This document shows positions 31,102 to 39,747 of a stretch of 64,000 nt of DNA, in pieces. Location: positions 4,464,001 to 4,528,000 of the forward strand of contig NZ_CP021109.1 of NCBI RefSeq assembly GCF_002119725.1, written 5' to 3'. Position 1 is the first letter of the stretch. Each line of letters starts with the position of its first letter. The notes under the pieces were generated by a model that was given only the letters and a program-made list of their open reading frames with translations, was not told the origin of the DNA and made no database searches. The position numbers were made by a program, and so were the translations under genes. The DNA is from Bordetella genomosp. 9. Its GTDB lineage: Bacteria > Pseudomonadota > Gammaproteobacteria > Burkholderiales > Burkholderiaceae_B.

Positions 31102-31497
31102 TTATTCGGCGGAACCTTCAGCTTGCGTTTCCGACACTTCCGGACGGTCAACCAGCTCCATGAAAGCCATGGGAGCGTTGTCGCCCTGACGGAAACCCAT
31201 CTTCAGCACACGGGTGTAGCCGCCGTTGCGAGCCGCATAGCGCGGACCGAGTTCGGCGAACAGCTTGACCACGGCGTCGCGATCGCGCAGACGGGCAAAC
31301 GCCAGCCGCTTGTTCGCGAGCGTGGGCTCCTTGCCCAGCGTGATCAGGGGTTCAATAACGCGGCGCAGTTCTTTCGCCTTGGGCAGCGTGGTCTTGATCG
31401 CTTCGTGAGTGATCAGCGAAACGGCCATGTTGCGGAACATGGCGAGACGGTGGCTGCTGGTGCGGTTGAGCTTGCGCAAACCATTACCGTGACGCAT
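31102..31497 (-). CDS. rplQ: 50S ribosomal protein L17
   Basis: This 131-residue large-subunit protein sits near the polypeptide exit tunnel. It starts MRHGNGLRKLNRTSSHRLAM, the L17 signature, and contains EAIKTTLPKAKELRRVIEPL. It is the last gene of the alpha operon, 138 bp behind rpoA, and is followed by a strong terminator. Confidence 0.98.
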   Translation of the reverse strand: MRHGNGLRKLNRTSSHRLAMFRNMAVSLITHEAIKTTLPKAKELRRVIEPLITLGKEPTLANKRLAFARLRDRDAVVKLFAELGPRYAARNGGYTRVLKMGFRQGDNAPMAFMELVDRPEVSETQAEGSAE

Positions 31498-31635
31498 GAC
31501 AATTTCCTTATGAATCTAAAGACGGCCTTGCGGCTGCCAGGTTATCCGGATCTTCTATCGGCATGCGACCATGCCGCGGCCCGGTGGCGGGAAAGGGATC
31601 CGCATTCGCGGACCCCGCAAAAACAACCCGAACGA

Positions 31636-32622
31636 TCAGGGACGCTCGAGGCCCATCGGGGGCCAGTTCTCCAGCTTCATGCCGAGCGTCAGGCCGCGTG
31701 CGGCCAGCACTTCCTTGATTTCGTTCAAGGACTTGCGGCCCAGGTTCGGCGTCTTCAGCAGTTCGTTTTCGGTACGCTGGATCAGGTCGCCAATGTAGTA
31801 GATGTTTTCGGCCTTCAGGCAGTTGGCCGAACGCACCGTCAGCTCCAGATCGTCGACCGGACGCAGCAGCACCGGATCGATCTGGGGCGTACCGCGCACC
31901 GGCGCCTCGTAGGCGTCGCCCGCGCCTTCCAGGGCGGCGAAGACGGAGATCTGGTCCATCAGGATGCGCGCGGCCTGGCGCACCGCTTCCTCGGGCGAAA
32001 TCACGCCGTTGGTCTCGATGTCCAGCACCAGCTTGTCCAGGTCGGTACGCTGTTCCACGCGCGCGCTTTCCACCGCGTAGCTGACGCGGCGCACGGGGCT
32101 ATAGGAAGCGTCCAGGACGATGCGGCCGATGGTGTGCGTACGGTCTTCCGACAGCGCGCGCACATTGCCCGGCACATAGCCGCGGCCCTTCTCGACCTTG
32201 ACCTGCATCTCGATCTTGCCGGCTTCGGTCAGGTTGCACAGCACGTGACCCGGATTGACGATTTCGACGTCGTGCGGCAGCTCGATGTCGCTGGCCAGTA
32301 CCGGACCTTCGCCCTGCTTGCGCAGAACCAGCGTGACTTCGTCGCGATTGTGCAGCTTGAAGACGACGCCCTTCAGGTTCAGCAGGATGTCCACGACGTC
32401 TTCACGCACGCCGGGGATGGTGGAGTACTCGTGCACAACGCCGGTCATCTGGACTTCCGTCGGCGCGTAGCCGGTCATGGAAGACAGCAGGATGCGGCGC
32501 AGGGCGTTACCCAGCGTATGGCCGTAACCGCGCTCGAAGGGCTCCATGACGATCTTGGCATGGTGCGTCCCGACGGGCTCGACTTCGATGGAGCGCGGCT
32601 TCAGAAAACCTTGAGTGGACAT
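31636..32622 (-). CDS. rpoA: DNA-directed RNA polymerase subunit alpha
   Basis: This 328-residue alpha subunit starts polymerase assembly and contacts activators and UP elements. The N-terminal domain contains EPFERGYGHTLGNALRRILL. The C-terminal domain (about residues 245-328) contains RSANCLKAENIYYIGDLIQR and LGRKSLNEIKEVL, the surface for regulators and DNA. It is separated from rpsD by an unusually long spacer of 233 bp with palindromes (see the regulatory entry), so its expression may be set apart from the upstream ribosomal genes. Confidence 0.98.
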   Translation of the reverse strand: MSTQGFLKPRSIEVEPVGTHHAKIVMEPFERGYGHTLGNALRRILLSSMTGYAPTEVQMTGVVHEYSTIPGVREDVVDILLNLKGVVFKLHNRDEVTLVLRKQGEGPVLASDIELPHDVEIVNPGHVLCNLTEAGKIEMQVKVEKGRGYVPGNVRALSEDRTHTIGRIVLDASYSPVRRVSYAVESARVEQRTDLDKLVLDIETNGVISPEEAVRQAARILMDQISVFAALEGAGDAYEAPVRGTPQIDPVLLRPVDDLELTVRSANCLKAENIYYIGDLIQRTENELLKTPNLGRKSLNEIKEVLAARGLTLGMKLENWPPMGLERP

Positions 32623-32700
32623 TGACTTGTTTCCTTTTCAATACCCTCGGCTCGTTACACCGATAAGGCTGATGGAAGTGAGTGTGTATGGGAGCATCGG

Positions 32701-32777
32701 CCGGGACATGTCCCGGAAAAAGCGCCCCTTTCAAAAACCCGCAGACCCGCAACACCCCGAAGGGGCATTTGCGGGTC
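32701..32777 (-). promoter_or_regulatory. palindromes in the rpsD-rpoA spacer
   Basis: The spacer holds a perfect 16-bp palindrome, CCGGGACATGTCCCGG (32701-32716). It also holds a nested hairpin at 32744-32777: outer stem GACCCGCAA / TTGCGGGTC, inner CCCC-GAA-GGGG. On the minus strand the second structure can re-pair to a TGCGGG arm directly followed by TTTTT, a terminator-like alternative. This could attenuate transcription into rpoA or protect an mRNA end. The function is inferred. Confidence 0.5.
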
Positions 32778-32855
32778 GAAACGCGAGTAATACAGCGAGA
32801 CGAACGTGGGTGTTGCGTATCGCGCAGGCAGCGCCGCACCGGGCGGCGCCACGCA

Positions 32856-33479
32856 TCAGCGCGAATACAGTTCCACGACCATCGATTCGTTGATGTCGCG
32901 CGCGACGTCGGCGCGATCCGGGGCCTGCTTGAAGACACCGGTCATCTTGTTGGTGTCAACTTCGACCCACTGGGGCAGACCGATGCTGGTGGCCAGATCC
33001 AGGGATTCGCGGATGCGAGCCTGCTTCTTCGCCTTTTCACGCACGGAGATCACATCACCGGCTTTCACCAGGATCGACGCGATATCGGCGGTGCGGCCGT
33101 TCAGCTCGATCGCGCGGTGGCTGACCAGCTGGCGCGCTTCGGCGCGCGTCGAGCCGAAGCCCATACGGTACACCACGTTGTCCAGGCGCGATTCCAGCAG
33201 CTGGATCAACTTTTCACCCGTGTTGCCACGGACGCGGTCGGCTTCCTGGAAGTACTTGCGGAACTGCTTTTCCAGAACGCCGTACATGCGCTTGAGCTTC
33301 TGCTTTTCACGCAGCTGCTGACCGTAGTCGGACGTACGAGCGCCGGACGTGCGGCCGTGCTGGCCGGGCTTGGAGTCCAGCTTGCACTTGGAGTCCAGCG
33401 AACGGCGGGCGCTCTTCAGGAACAGGTCGGTGCCCTCGCGCCGCGAGAGCTTGCATTTGGGTCCAATGTAACGTGCCAC
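32856..33479 (-). CDS. rpsD: 30S ribosomal protein S4
   Basis: This 207-residue protein binds 16S rRNA first during small-subunit assembly and is a translational repressor of the alpha operon in E. coli. It starts MARYIGPKCKLSRREGTDL. The S4 RNA-binding domain is at about residues 97-160 (ESRLDNVVYRMGFGSTRAEA, then NGRTADIASILVKAGD). Two cysteines (residues 9 and 32) are present, but the four-cysteine zinc form is not. It lies 11 bp behind rpsK. Confidence 0.98.
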   Translation of the reverse strand: MARYIGPKCKLSRREGTDLFLKSARRSLDSKCKLDSKPGQHGRTSGARTSDYGQQLREKQKLKRMYGVLEKQFRKYFQEADRVRGNTGEKLIQLLESRLDNVVYRMGFGSTRAEARQLVSHRAIELNGRTADIASILVKAGDVISVREKAKKQARIRESLDLATSIGLPQWVEVDTNKMTGVFKQAPDRADVARDINESMVVELYSR

Positions 33480-33490
33480 GAGGATTCCCC

Positions 33491-33892
33491 TTAAATACGA
33501 CGACGCTTGGGCGGCCGGCAGCCGTTATGCGGAATGGGCGTGATATCGGCAATGCTCGAGATCTTGATGCCCAGCGCATTCAACGCGCGAACCGACGACT
33601 CACGGCCGGGGCCGGGTCCCTTGATGCGCACTTCCAAGGTCTTGATGCCGTATTCCAGCGCGACGCGCCCGGCCGTTTCGGCGGCAACCTGAGCCGCGAA
33701 CGGCGTCGACTTGCGCGAGCCCTTGAAGCCTGCACCGCCCGAGGTCGCCCAGGACAAGGCATTGCCCTGGCGATCGGTGATGGTGATGATGGTGTTGTTG
33801 AAGGACGCGTGGACGTGCGCAATGCCGTCCGAAACGTTCTTCTTGACCTTTTTGCGTACGCGGGAGGCGCCGCTGGTGGAAGCTTTCGCCAT
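33491..33892 (-). CDS. rpsK: 30S ribosomal protein S11
   Basis: This 133-residue platform protein of the small subunit contains AHVHASFNNTIITITDRQGN, WATSGGAGFKGSRKSTPFAA and, near the end, PIPHNGCRPPKRRRI, all S11 signatures. It lies 15 bp behind rpsM in the alpha operon. Confidence 0.98.
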   Translation of the reverse strand: MAKASTSGASRVRKKVKKNVSDGIAHVHASFNNTIITITDRQGNALSWATSGGAGFKGSRKSTPFAAQVAAETAGRVALEYGIKTLEVRIKGPGPGRESSVRALNALGIKISSIADITPIPHNGCRPPKRRRI

Positions 33893-33907
33893 AATCCTGT
33901 TCCTCGA

Positions 33908-34273
33908 TTATTTCTTCAGGGACGCCGCAGCACGACGCGGACCCTTGCGGGTGCGGGCGTTGGTGCGGGTGCGCTGGCCGCGCACGGGCAAACCGCGCTT
34001 ATGACGCATGCCACGGTAGGTGCCCAGGTCGATCAGACGCTTGATCGACAGCTGGACTTCGCGACGCAGGTCGCCTTCGACGGTGAACACACCAACGTGC
34101 TCGCGGATGCGCTCCAGCTCGGCGTCGGTGAGATCCTTGACCTTTTTGGTAACGGGCACATTAGCAGCTTCGCAGATCTTGCGGGCGCGCGTACGACCAA
34201 TGCCAAAAATGGCGGTCAGGCCGATCTCGGCGTGCTGATGCGGCGGAATGTTGATGCCAGCAATACGGGCCAT
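33908..34273 (-). CDS. rpsM: 30S ribosomal protein S13
   Basis: This 121-residue head protein of the small subunit contacts P-site tRNA and the large subunit. It begins MARIAGINIPPHQHAEIGLT and ends with the basic, unstructured tail RGQRTRTNARTRKGPRR. It starts 41 bp behind rpmJ. That gap is too short for a long regulatory pseudoknot of the type found before E. coli rpsM, so S4 control, if kept, must use other sequences. Confidence 0.98.
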   Translation of the reverse strand: MARIAGINIPPHQHAEIGLTAIFGIGRTRARKICEAANVPVTKKVKDLTDAELERIREHVGVFTVEGDLRREVQLSIKRLIDLGTYRGMRHKRGLPVRGQRTRTNARTRKGPRRAAASLKK

Positions 34274-34314
34274 GACTGTTCCTTGAATAAATCTATTGCG
34301 TGGTGGCCGAGTGC

Positions 34315-34428
34315 TCAGCCCTGACGCTGCTTGTGCCGCGGGTCGGTGCAGATGACACGCACCACGCCGTGGCGTTTGATGATTTTGCAGTTGCGGCAGA
34401 TCCGCTTAACCGATGCCAATACTTTCAT
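34315..34428 (-). CDS. rpmJ: 50S ribosomal protein L36 (zinc-binding form)
   Basis: This 37-residue protein begins MKVLASVKRICRNCKIIKRH and ends TDPRHKQRQG. Zinc ligands C11, C14, C27 and H32 are all present, so this is the zinc-containing (C+) form. It lies between infA and rpsM, the usual place at the junction of the spc and alpha operons. Confidence 0.96.
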   Translation of the reverse strand: MKVLASVKRICRNCKIIKRHGVVRVICTDPRHKQRQG

Positions 34429-34461
34429 GGGTGACTCCCTGTTATTCCGTAAACCGCCCGC

Positions 34462-34680
34462 TTACTTCGCGCGGAACACGATCCTGGCTCGCGTCAGGTC
34501 ATAGGGCGTGAGCTCCACTATGACCTTGTCGCCCGGCAGGATCCGGATGTAATGCATGCGCATCTTGCCGGAAATATGGCCCAACACCACGTGGCCGTTT
34601 TCGAGCTTGACGCGAAAGGTCGCGTTGGGCAGGTTCTCCAGAACCTCGCCTTGCATCTGGATGACGTCGTCCTTTGCCAT
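34462..34680 (-). CDS. infA: translation initiation factor IF-1
   Basis: This 72-residue OB-fold protein binds the ribosomal A site during initiation. It begins MAKDDVIQMQGEVLENLPNA and contains LENGHVVLGHISGKMRMHYI and GDKVIVELTPYDLTRARI, which leave no doubt about the family. The gene lies nine bases behind secY, an arrangement common in betaproteobacteria. Confidence 0.98.
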   Translation of the reverse strand: MAKDDVIQMQGEVLENLPNATFRVKLENGHVVLGHISGKMRMHYIRILPGDKVIVELTPYDLTRARIVFRAK

Positions 34681-34689
34681 TCTCTTCGC

Positions 34690-36021
34690 TTAACGCATCG
34701 GCAGGTTCGAGTTCGAGCCCTTGAAGTTGGCCTTCTTGAGCAAGGATTCGTACTGGTGGGACATCATGTAGGCCTGAACCTGCGCCATGAAGTCCATCGT
34801 TACCACGACGATAATCAACAGCGACGTACCGCCGAAGTAGAACGGCACGTTCCAACGCATAACCAGGAATTCCGGGAACAGGCACACCAGCGTGATGTAC
34901 AGCGCTCCCGCCAGCGTCAGGCGCATCAATATCTTGTCGATATAGCGCGCGGTCTGCTCGCCGGGGCGGATGCCGGGAACGAAGGCACCGCTCTTCTTCA
35001 GGTTGTCTGCAGTTTCGCGGCTGTTGAACACCAGTGCCGTATAGAAAAAGCAGAAGAAAATGATGGCGGCCGAATACAGCGTGATGTACAGCGGCTGGCG
35101 CGGCGACAGGGCAGCGGCCAGGTCACCCAGCCAGCGCATATGTTCGCTGCTGGAGAACCAGCTGGTGATCGTCGCCGGGAACAGGATGATCGACGAAGCG
35201 AAGATGGGCGGAATCACCCCGGCCATGTTCAGCTTCAGCGGCAGATGCGAGCTCTGGCCGCCGTAGATCTTGTTCCCCACCTGGCGCTTGGCATAGTTGA
35301 CGGTGATCTTGCGCTGTCCGCGTTCCACGAACACCACGAAAGCCGTCACCACGATCACGAGCGCCACGATGAACAGGGCCGACAGCACCGACATCGAGTT
35401 CGTCCGGACCAGATCCAGCAAACCGGCCAACGCATTGGGCAAGCCCGCCACGATCCCGGCGAAGATCAGGATGGAGATACCGTTACCCAGGCCCCGCTCG
35501 GTGATCTGTTCCCCCAGCCACATGATGAACATGGTGCCGGTGAGCAGCGTGACCACCGTGGTGAAGCGGAACAACATGCCCGGATCCGTCACCAGACCCG
35601 GCTGGGACTCCAGCGCCACCGAAATACCCACCGCCTGCACCAGCGCCAGCACGACAGTGCCATAGCGGGTGTATTGGGTGATCTTGCGGCGGCCGGCCTC
35701 GCCTTCCTTCTTCAGCGCTTCCAGCGATGGCACGACCACCGACATCAGCTGCATGATGATGGACGCCGAGATGTACGGCATGATCCCCAGGGCGAAGATC
35801 GAAAAACGCGACAGCGCCCCGCCGGAGAACATGTTGAACAGGCCCAGGATCCCGCCCTGATTCTGCCGGAACAGATCAGCCAGGGCGTCCGGGTTGATGC
35901 CCGGAACCGGGATGTGGGTGCCCAGGCGGTACACCACCAGGGCGAGCACGAGGAACACGAAACGACGCTTCAGATCGCCGTACCGCGCTCCGCTCTTGCC
36001 CAGTGCCTGTGCGTTAGCCAC
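34690..36021 (-). CDS. secY: preprotein translocase subunit SecY
   Basis: This 443-residue channel subunit of the SecYEG translocon has ten hydrophobic segments. It begins MANAQALGKSGARYGDLKRR. Plug and early helix patterns are HIPVPGINPDAL and FNMFSGGALSRFSIFALGIM. The cytoplasmic loops that touch SecA and the ribosome include VERGQRKITVNYAKRQVG and PGIRPGEQTARYIDKIL. It lies between rplO and infA in the spc operon, as is usual. Confidence 0.98.
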   Translation of the reverse strand: MANAQALGKSGARYGDLKRRFVFLVLALVVYRLGTHIPVPGINPDALADLFRQNQGGILGLFNMFSGGALSRFSIFALGIMPYISASIIMQLMSVVVPSLEALKKEGEAGRRKITQYTRYGTVVLALVQAVGISVALESQPGLVTDPGMLFRFTTVVTLLTGTMFIMWLGEQITERGLGNGISILIFAGIVAGLPNALAGLLDLVRTNSMSVLSALFIVALVIVVTAFVVFVERGQRKITVNYAKRQVGNKIYGGQSSHLPLKLNMAGVIPPIFASSIILFPATITSWFSSSEHMRWLGDLAAALSPRQPLYITLYSAAIIFFCFFYTALVFNSRETADNLKKSGAFVPGIRPGEQTARYIDKILMRLTLAGALYITLVCLFPEFLVMRWNVPFYFGGTSLLIIVVVTMDFMAQVQAYMMSHQYESLLKKANFKGSNSNLPMR

Positions 36022-36034
36022 TGTTCACCTCACC

Positions 36035-36475
36035 TCAAGCGAGCGAGCCGCCCGCGGCTTCGATGGCGGCGCGAGCGCCGGCCGTCGCGGTGATGCCCTT
36101 GAGCACGACCTTGCGCGACAGTTCACCAGACTTGATGACCTTGGCGTAACGAACCTGCTGACCGACCACGCCGGCCTGCTTCAGGACCTGAACGTCGATT
36201 TCGTCGACGGGGACTTTCTGCAGGTCGGACAGGCGCACTTCGGCGTACAGGTGCTGACCCAGCGGGGTAAAGCCGCGCTTGGGCAGACGGCGCTGCAGCG
36301 GCATCTGGCCGCCTTCGAAACCGACCTTGTGGAAGCCGCCCGAACGCGATTTCTGACCCTTGTGACCACGACCGGCGGTCTTGCCCAGGCCCGAGCCGAT
36401 GCCGCGGCCGACACGGCGCTTGGCATGCTTGGCGCCCTCGGCGGGCTTCAGCGTGTTGAGTTGAATTTGCGACAT
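36035..36475 (-). CDS. rplO: 50S ribosomal protein L15
   Basis: This 146-residue protein binds 23S rRNA late in assembly. The glycine- and arginine-rich N-terminal tail (KHAKRRVGRGIGSGLGKTAG) and the C-terminal core (KVVLKGITATAGARAAIEAA) are typical. It lies 13 bp upstream of secY and 9 bp behind rpmD. Confidence 0.98.
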   Translation of the reverse strand: MSQIQLNTLKPAEGAKHAKRRVGRGIGSGLGKTAGRGHKGQKSRSGGFHKVGFEGGQMPLQRRLPKRGFTPLGQHLYAEVRLSDLQKVPVDEIDVQVLKQAGVVGQQVRYAKVIKSGELSRKVVLKGITATAGARAAIEAAGGSLA

Positions 36476-36484
36476 CGCGATTCC

Positions 36485-36670
36485 TTAGACTTCCGTGACG
36501 GTGACCAGGTAATCCACTTTCCGGATCATCCCGCGCACCTCGGGCGTATCCTGCAGAACGCGCGAGCTATTGATACGGCGCAGGCCCAGGCCGCGAACGG
36601 TGTCGCGATGGGATTGCTTGGTACCGATAACCGAGCGCACCAGGGTGACTTTGATCTGCTTCTGAGCCAT
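36485..36670 (-). CDS. rpmD: 50S ribosomal protein L30
   Basis: This 61-residue protein contains IKVTLVRSVIGTKQSHRDTV and LGLRRINSSRVLQDTPEVRG, the L30 pattern. It starts three bases after the rpsE stop, suggesting translational coupling. Confidence 0.97.
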   Translation of the reverse strand: MAQKQIKVTLVRSVIGTKQSHRDTVRGLGLRRINSSRVLQDTPEVRGMIRKVDYLVTVTEV

Positions 36671-36673
36671 GAT

Positions 36674-37195
36674 TTACCCCAGGATCTCTTCGACGGTCTT
36701 GCCGCGCTTGGCCGCAACTTCCGAAGGCGTCATGGAGGCGCGCAGGCCGTTCAGCGTGGCGCGGACCATGTTGTACGGGTTGCTGGAGCCCAGGCTCTTC
36801 GCGACCACATTACGCACGCCCATCACTTCGAAGATGGCGCGCATCGGGCCGCCGGCGATCACGCCGGTCCCTTCGGGGGCCGGAGAGATCAGCACGGTGG
36901 AAGCGCCATGCTTGCCGACCACGGTGTGGTACAGCGTGCCGTTCTTCAGGGCAACCTTGAACAAACCGCGGCGGGCCTGTTCCATCGCTTTCTGGACCGA
37001 GACCGGCACTTCGCGCGCCTTGCCCTTGCCCATGCCGATGCGGCCGTCGCCGTCGCCAACCACGGTCAGCGCCGCGAAGCTCATCGTGCGACCGCCCTTG
37101 ACCACTTTGCTGACGCGGTTGACCGCGATCATCTTTTCGCGCAGGCCGTCGTCGTTCTCTTTTTCCACGGCGCCTTTGCCTTGTGGTTTAGCCAT
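36674..37195 (-). CDS. rpsE: 30S ribosomal protein S5
   Basis: This 173-residue protein, with S4 and S12, shapes decoding accuracy. The double-stranded-RNA-binding-like domain is at about residues 20-85 (REKMIAVNRVSKVVKGGRTM) and the second domain has VIAGGPMRAIFEVMGVRNVV. The gene lies 15 bp behind rplR. Confidence 0.98.
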   Translation of the reverse strand: MAKPQGKGAVEKENDDGLREKMIAVNRVSKVVKGGRTMSFAALTVVGDGDGRIGMGKGKAREVPVSVQKAMEQARRGLFKVALKNGTLYHTVVGKHGASTVLISPAPEGTGVIAGGPMRAIFEVMGVRNVVAKSLGSSNPYNMVRATLNGLRASMTPSEVAAKRGKTVEEILG

Positions 37196-37210
37196 TTGAC
37201 TGATCCTCGC

Positions 37211-37576
37211 TTAGAACTTGAGGCCGGCTTCACGCGCGGCATCGGCCAGCGCCTTCACGCGGCCATGGTAACGGAAGCCCGAGCGATCGAAGGCAACCAG
37301 TTCGATACCGGCGGCCTTGGCTTTCTCGGCAACGCGCTTGCCCACCAGTTCCGCGGCGGCCTTGTTGCCGCCACGGCCGGACTGGCTGGCCAGTTGGTTG
37401 CGCACTTCGGGTTCCACCGTGGAAGCGCTGACCAGCACGCGGTCGCCTTCCGGCGAAATGATGTTCGCGTAGATGTGCAGGTTCGAGCGGAAGATCGACA
37501 GGCGATGAACGCCCAGTTCCGTAATCTTCCGGCGGGTCGGAACCGCACGACGCAAACGGGATGTTTTCTTGTCCAT
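37211..37576 (-). CDS. rplR: 50S ribosomal protein L18
   Basis: This 121-residue 5S rRNA-binding protein has a basic N-terminal tail (MDKKTSRLRRAVPTRRKI), then LSIFRSNLHIYANIISPEGD and the C-terminal FDRSGFRYHGRVKALADAAR. It lies 21 bp behind rplF. Confidence 0.98.
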   Translation of the reverse strand: MDKKTSRLRRAVPTRRKITELGVHRLSIFRSNLHIYANIISPEGDRVLVSASTVEPEVRNQLASQSGRGGNKAAAELVGKRVAEKAKAAGIELVAFDRSGFRYHGRVKALADAAREAGLKF

Positions 37577-37597
37577 GATTCGTCCTTGCGTCCGCCG

Positions 37598-38131
37598 TTA
37601 CTTCTTCTTGGTTTCCTTGATGACGACACGCTCGTCCGCGTAGCGCACGCCTTTGCCCTTGTAGGGCTCGGGCTTGCGGTAAGCGCGGATTTCAGCCGCC
37701 TCTTGCCCCACGACCTGCTTGTTCGCGCCGCGGATGATGATTTCCGTCTGGGTCGGGCATTCCGCCTTGATCCCAGGGCGCAGCTTGTGATTCAGGTCGT
37801 GCGAGAAACCGAGTTGCAGTTTGATGACGTCGCCTTGCACCTGAGCGCGGTAACCCACGCCCACCAGGTTCAGCTTGCGCTCGAAACCCTTGCTGACGCC
37901 GGTCACCATATTGGCGACCAGCGCGCGCACCGTACCCGACATGGCGTTGGCGTGACGGGTATCGTTGGCGGCGGCGAAGGTCAGCTCGCCGTTGTCCAGC
38001 TTGACCGCGACGTCGCCGGTCAGCGGCTGCGTCAGCGAGCCCAGCGGACCCTCGACAGTGATCTGATCTTGCAGCAACGTCACTTTGACGTTGTTCGGCA
38101 CCTTGACCGGATATTTGGCTATACGTGACAT
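37598..38131 (-). CDS. rplF: 50S ribosomal protein L6
   Basis: This 177-residue protein near the sarcin-ricin loop begins MSRIAKYPVKVPNNVKVTLL. It ends with the conserved PEPYKGKGVRYADERVVIKE. Its two related domains and its length are normal. It lies 10 bp behind rpsH. Confidence 0.98.
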   Translation of the reverse strand: MSRIAKYPVKVPNNVKVTLLQDQITVEGPLGSLTQPLTGDVAVKLDNGELTFAAANDTRHANAMSGTVRALVANMVTGVSKGFERKLNLVGVGYRAQVQGDVIKLQLGFSHDLNHKLRPGIKAECPTQTEIIIRGANKQVVGQEAAEIRAYRKPEPYKGKGVRYADERVVIKETKKK

Positions 38132-38141
38132 TTGAATCTCC

Positions 38142-38537
38142 TTAGGCCACGTAGCACAGGACTTCGCCGCCCACGCCGGTAGCGCGAGCCTTGCGGTCGG
38201 TCATGACGCCGCGCGAGGTCGACACGATGGCCACGCCCAGGCCGTTCATCACCTGGGGAATGGTGGCACGGCCCTTGTAGATGCGCAGGCCGGGGCGCGA
38301 GACGCGCTCGATGCGCTCGATGACCGGACGACCAGCGTAGTACTTCAGGGCGATCTCGAGCTCAGGCTTGGCCTGGGTGCCCTTGATCTCGAAACCCTCG
38401 ATGTAGCCCTCGTCCTTCAGCACGGCGGCGATGGCGGCCTTCAGCTTCGAGGACGGCATGGTCACCGTGGCTTTGTCAACTTGCTGCGCATTGCGAATGC
38501 GGGTCAGCATATCGGCGATCGGATCGCTCATGCTCAT
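38142..38537 (-). CDS. rpsH: 30S ribosomal protein S8
   Basis: This 131-residue protein binds the central domain of 16S rRNA and is the translational repressor of the spc operon in E. coli. It begins MSMSDPIADMLTRIRNAQQV and contains GLRIYKGRATIPQVMNGLGV and ends GVGGEVLCYVA. Start 38537 has an AGGAG site; the open frame to 38582 adds residues encoded inside rpsN. Confidence 0.98.
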   Translation of the reverse strand: MSMSDPIADMLTRIRNAQQVDKATVTMPSSKLKAAIAAVLKDEGYIEGFEIKGTQAKPELEIALKYYAGRPVIERIERVSRPGLRIYKGRATIPQVMNGLGVAIVSTSRGVMTDRKARATGVGGEVLCYVA

Positions 38538-38547
38538 ATTCGTTCTC

Positions 38548-38853
38548 CTACCAGCTGGCCTTGGTGATGCCGGGGATTTCACCCTTCATCGCCATTTCGC
38601 GAAGTTTGTGGCGCGTCAGGCCGAACTTGCTGAACACGCCACGCGGACGACCCGTGACCGCGCAGCGGTTGCGCTGGCGGGTGGGGTTGGCGTTGCGCGG
38701 CAGCTGTTGCAGCTTGAGCCGAGCTTGGTAACGTTCTTCGTCGGTCTTCGACTGATCGTCGATGATCGCTTTCAGTGCGGCGCGCTTGGCGGCGAATTTG
38801 TCAACCAGCTTGGCGCGCTTGATATCGCGATTGATGAGTGAGAGTTTGGCCAC
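38548..38853 (-). CDS. rpsN: 30S ribosomal protein S14
   Basis: This 101-residue protein of the small-subunit head is the long, zinc-free form. It begins MAKLSLINRDIKRAKLVDKF, and the usual CxxC positions are replaced (NRCAVTGRPRGVF, a single cysteine). It ends MAMKGEIPGITKASW. It lies between rplE and rpsH with gaps of 11 and 10 bp. Confidence 0.98.
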   Translation of the reverse strand: MAKLSLINRDIKRAKLVDKFAAKRAALKAIIDDQSKTDEERYQARLKLQQLPRNANPTRQRNRCAVTGRPRGVFSKFGLTRHKLREMAMKGEIPGITKASW

Positions 38854-38864
38854 GTCATCGTCCC

Positions 38865-39404
38865 TTAATTACGAAACGGGAAGCTGAACGCCGTCAACAG
38901 CGCCTTGGCTTCTTCGTCGGTCTTGGCAGTGGTGGTGATGCTGATGTTCAGCCCACGCAGCGCGTCGATCTTGTCGTACTCGATTTCGGGGAAGATGATC
39001 TGCTCTTTCACCCCGATGTTGTAGTTGCCGCGGCCATCGAACGCACGGCCGGACACACCACGGAAATCGCGCACGCGCGGGAAAGCCACCGACACCAGGC
39101 GATCCAGGAATTCGTACATCTTCACGCCACGCAGCGTGACCATGCAGCCGATCGGATAGTTTTCACGGATCTTGAAACCCGCGATAGCCTTGCGCGTCTT
39201 GGTGATCACGGGCTTCTGGCCGGCGATCTTCGTGAGATCGGACACGGCATGCTCGATGACCTTCTTGTCGGCCACGGCTTCCGAAACGCCCATGTTCAGC
39301 GTGATCTTGGTGATGCGCGGCACTTCCATCGGGCTCTTGTAGCCGAACTTGGCTTTCAGCTCGCCGACGATCTTGTCGCGATACAGGTCTTGCAAACGAC
39401 TCAT
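38865..39404 (-). CDS. rplE: 50S ribosomal protein L5
   Basis: This 179-residue protein binds 5S rRNA and contacts P-site tRNA. It begins MSRLQDLYRDKIVGELKAKF and contains ITLNMGVSEAVADKKVIEHA and TKTRKAIAGFKIRENYPIGC. Its end AFSFPFRN is typical. It lies 12 bp behind rplX. Confidence 0.98.
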   Translation of the reverse strand: MSRLQDLYRDKIVGELKAKFGYKSPMEVPRITKITLNMGVSEAVADKKVIEHAVSDLTKIAGQKPVITKTRKAIAGFKIRENYPIGCMVTLRGVKMYEFLDRLVSVAFPRVRDFRGVSGRAFDGRGNYNIGVKEQIIFPEIEYDKIDALRGLNISITTTAKTDEEAKALLTAFSFPFRN

Positions 39405-39416
39405 GTCCTTCGCTCC

Positions 39417-39737
39417 TTACGCCTTGGCGCCGACTTCGGCACCATTGGAACGGAAGACGCGCACCTTGCGGCCATCGACTTCCTTGACGCCGACGCGGTC
39501 GCCCTTGCCCGTGGCCGGGTTGAACAGCGCGACATTCGAAATATGAATCGGCATGGCCTTTTCGACGATGCCGCCGGGGTTGTTGGCCATGGGATTCGGC
39601 TTGGTGTGCTTCTTGACGACGTTTACGCCTTCAACGATCACATAGTCGGAATTCACGACCTGCAGCACCGTGCCGCGACGCTTCTTGTCGCGACCGGTCA
39701 GAACGATGACTTCGTCACCTTTGCGGATGTTGTTCAT
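39417..39737 (-). CDS. rplX: 50S ribosomal protein L24
   Basis: This 106-residue KOW-domain protein starts large-subunit assembly. It begins MNNIRKGDEVIVLTGRDKKR, the KOW motif, and contains VEGVNVVKKHTKPNP. It lies 10 bp behind rplN. Confidence 0.98.
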   Translation of the reverse strand: MNNIRKGDEVIVLTGRDKKRRGTVLQVVNSDYVIVEGVNVVKKHTKPNPMANNPGGIVEKAMPIHISNVALFNPATGKGDRVGVKEVDGRKVRVFRSNGAEVGAKA

Positions 39738-39747
39738 CGAGGGCTCC

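Noticed and set aside
35894..38128. 744-codon plus-strand frame opposite rplO to rplF
   Set aside because: It crosses six ribosomal genes in antisense and has no family resemblance.
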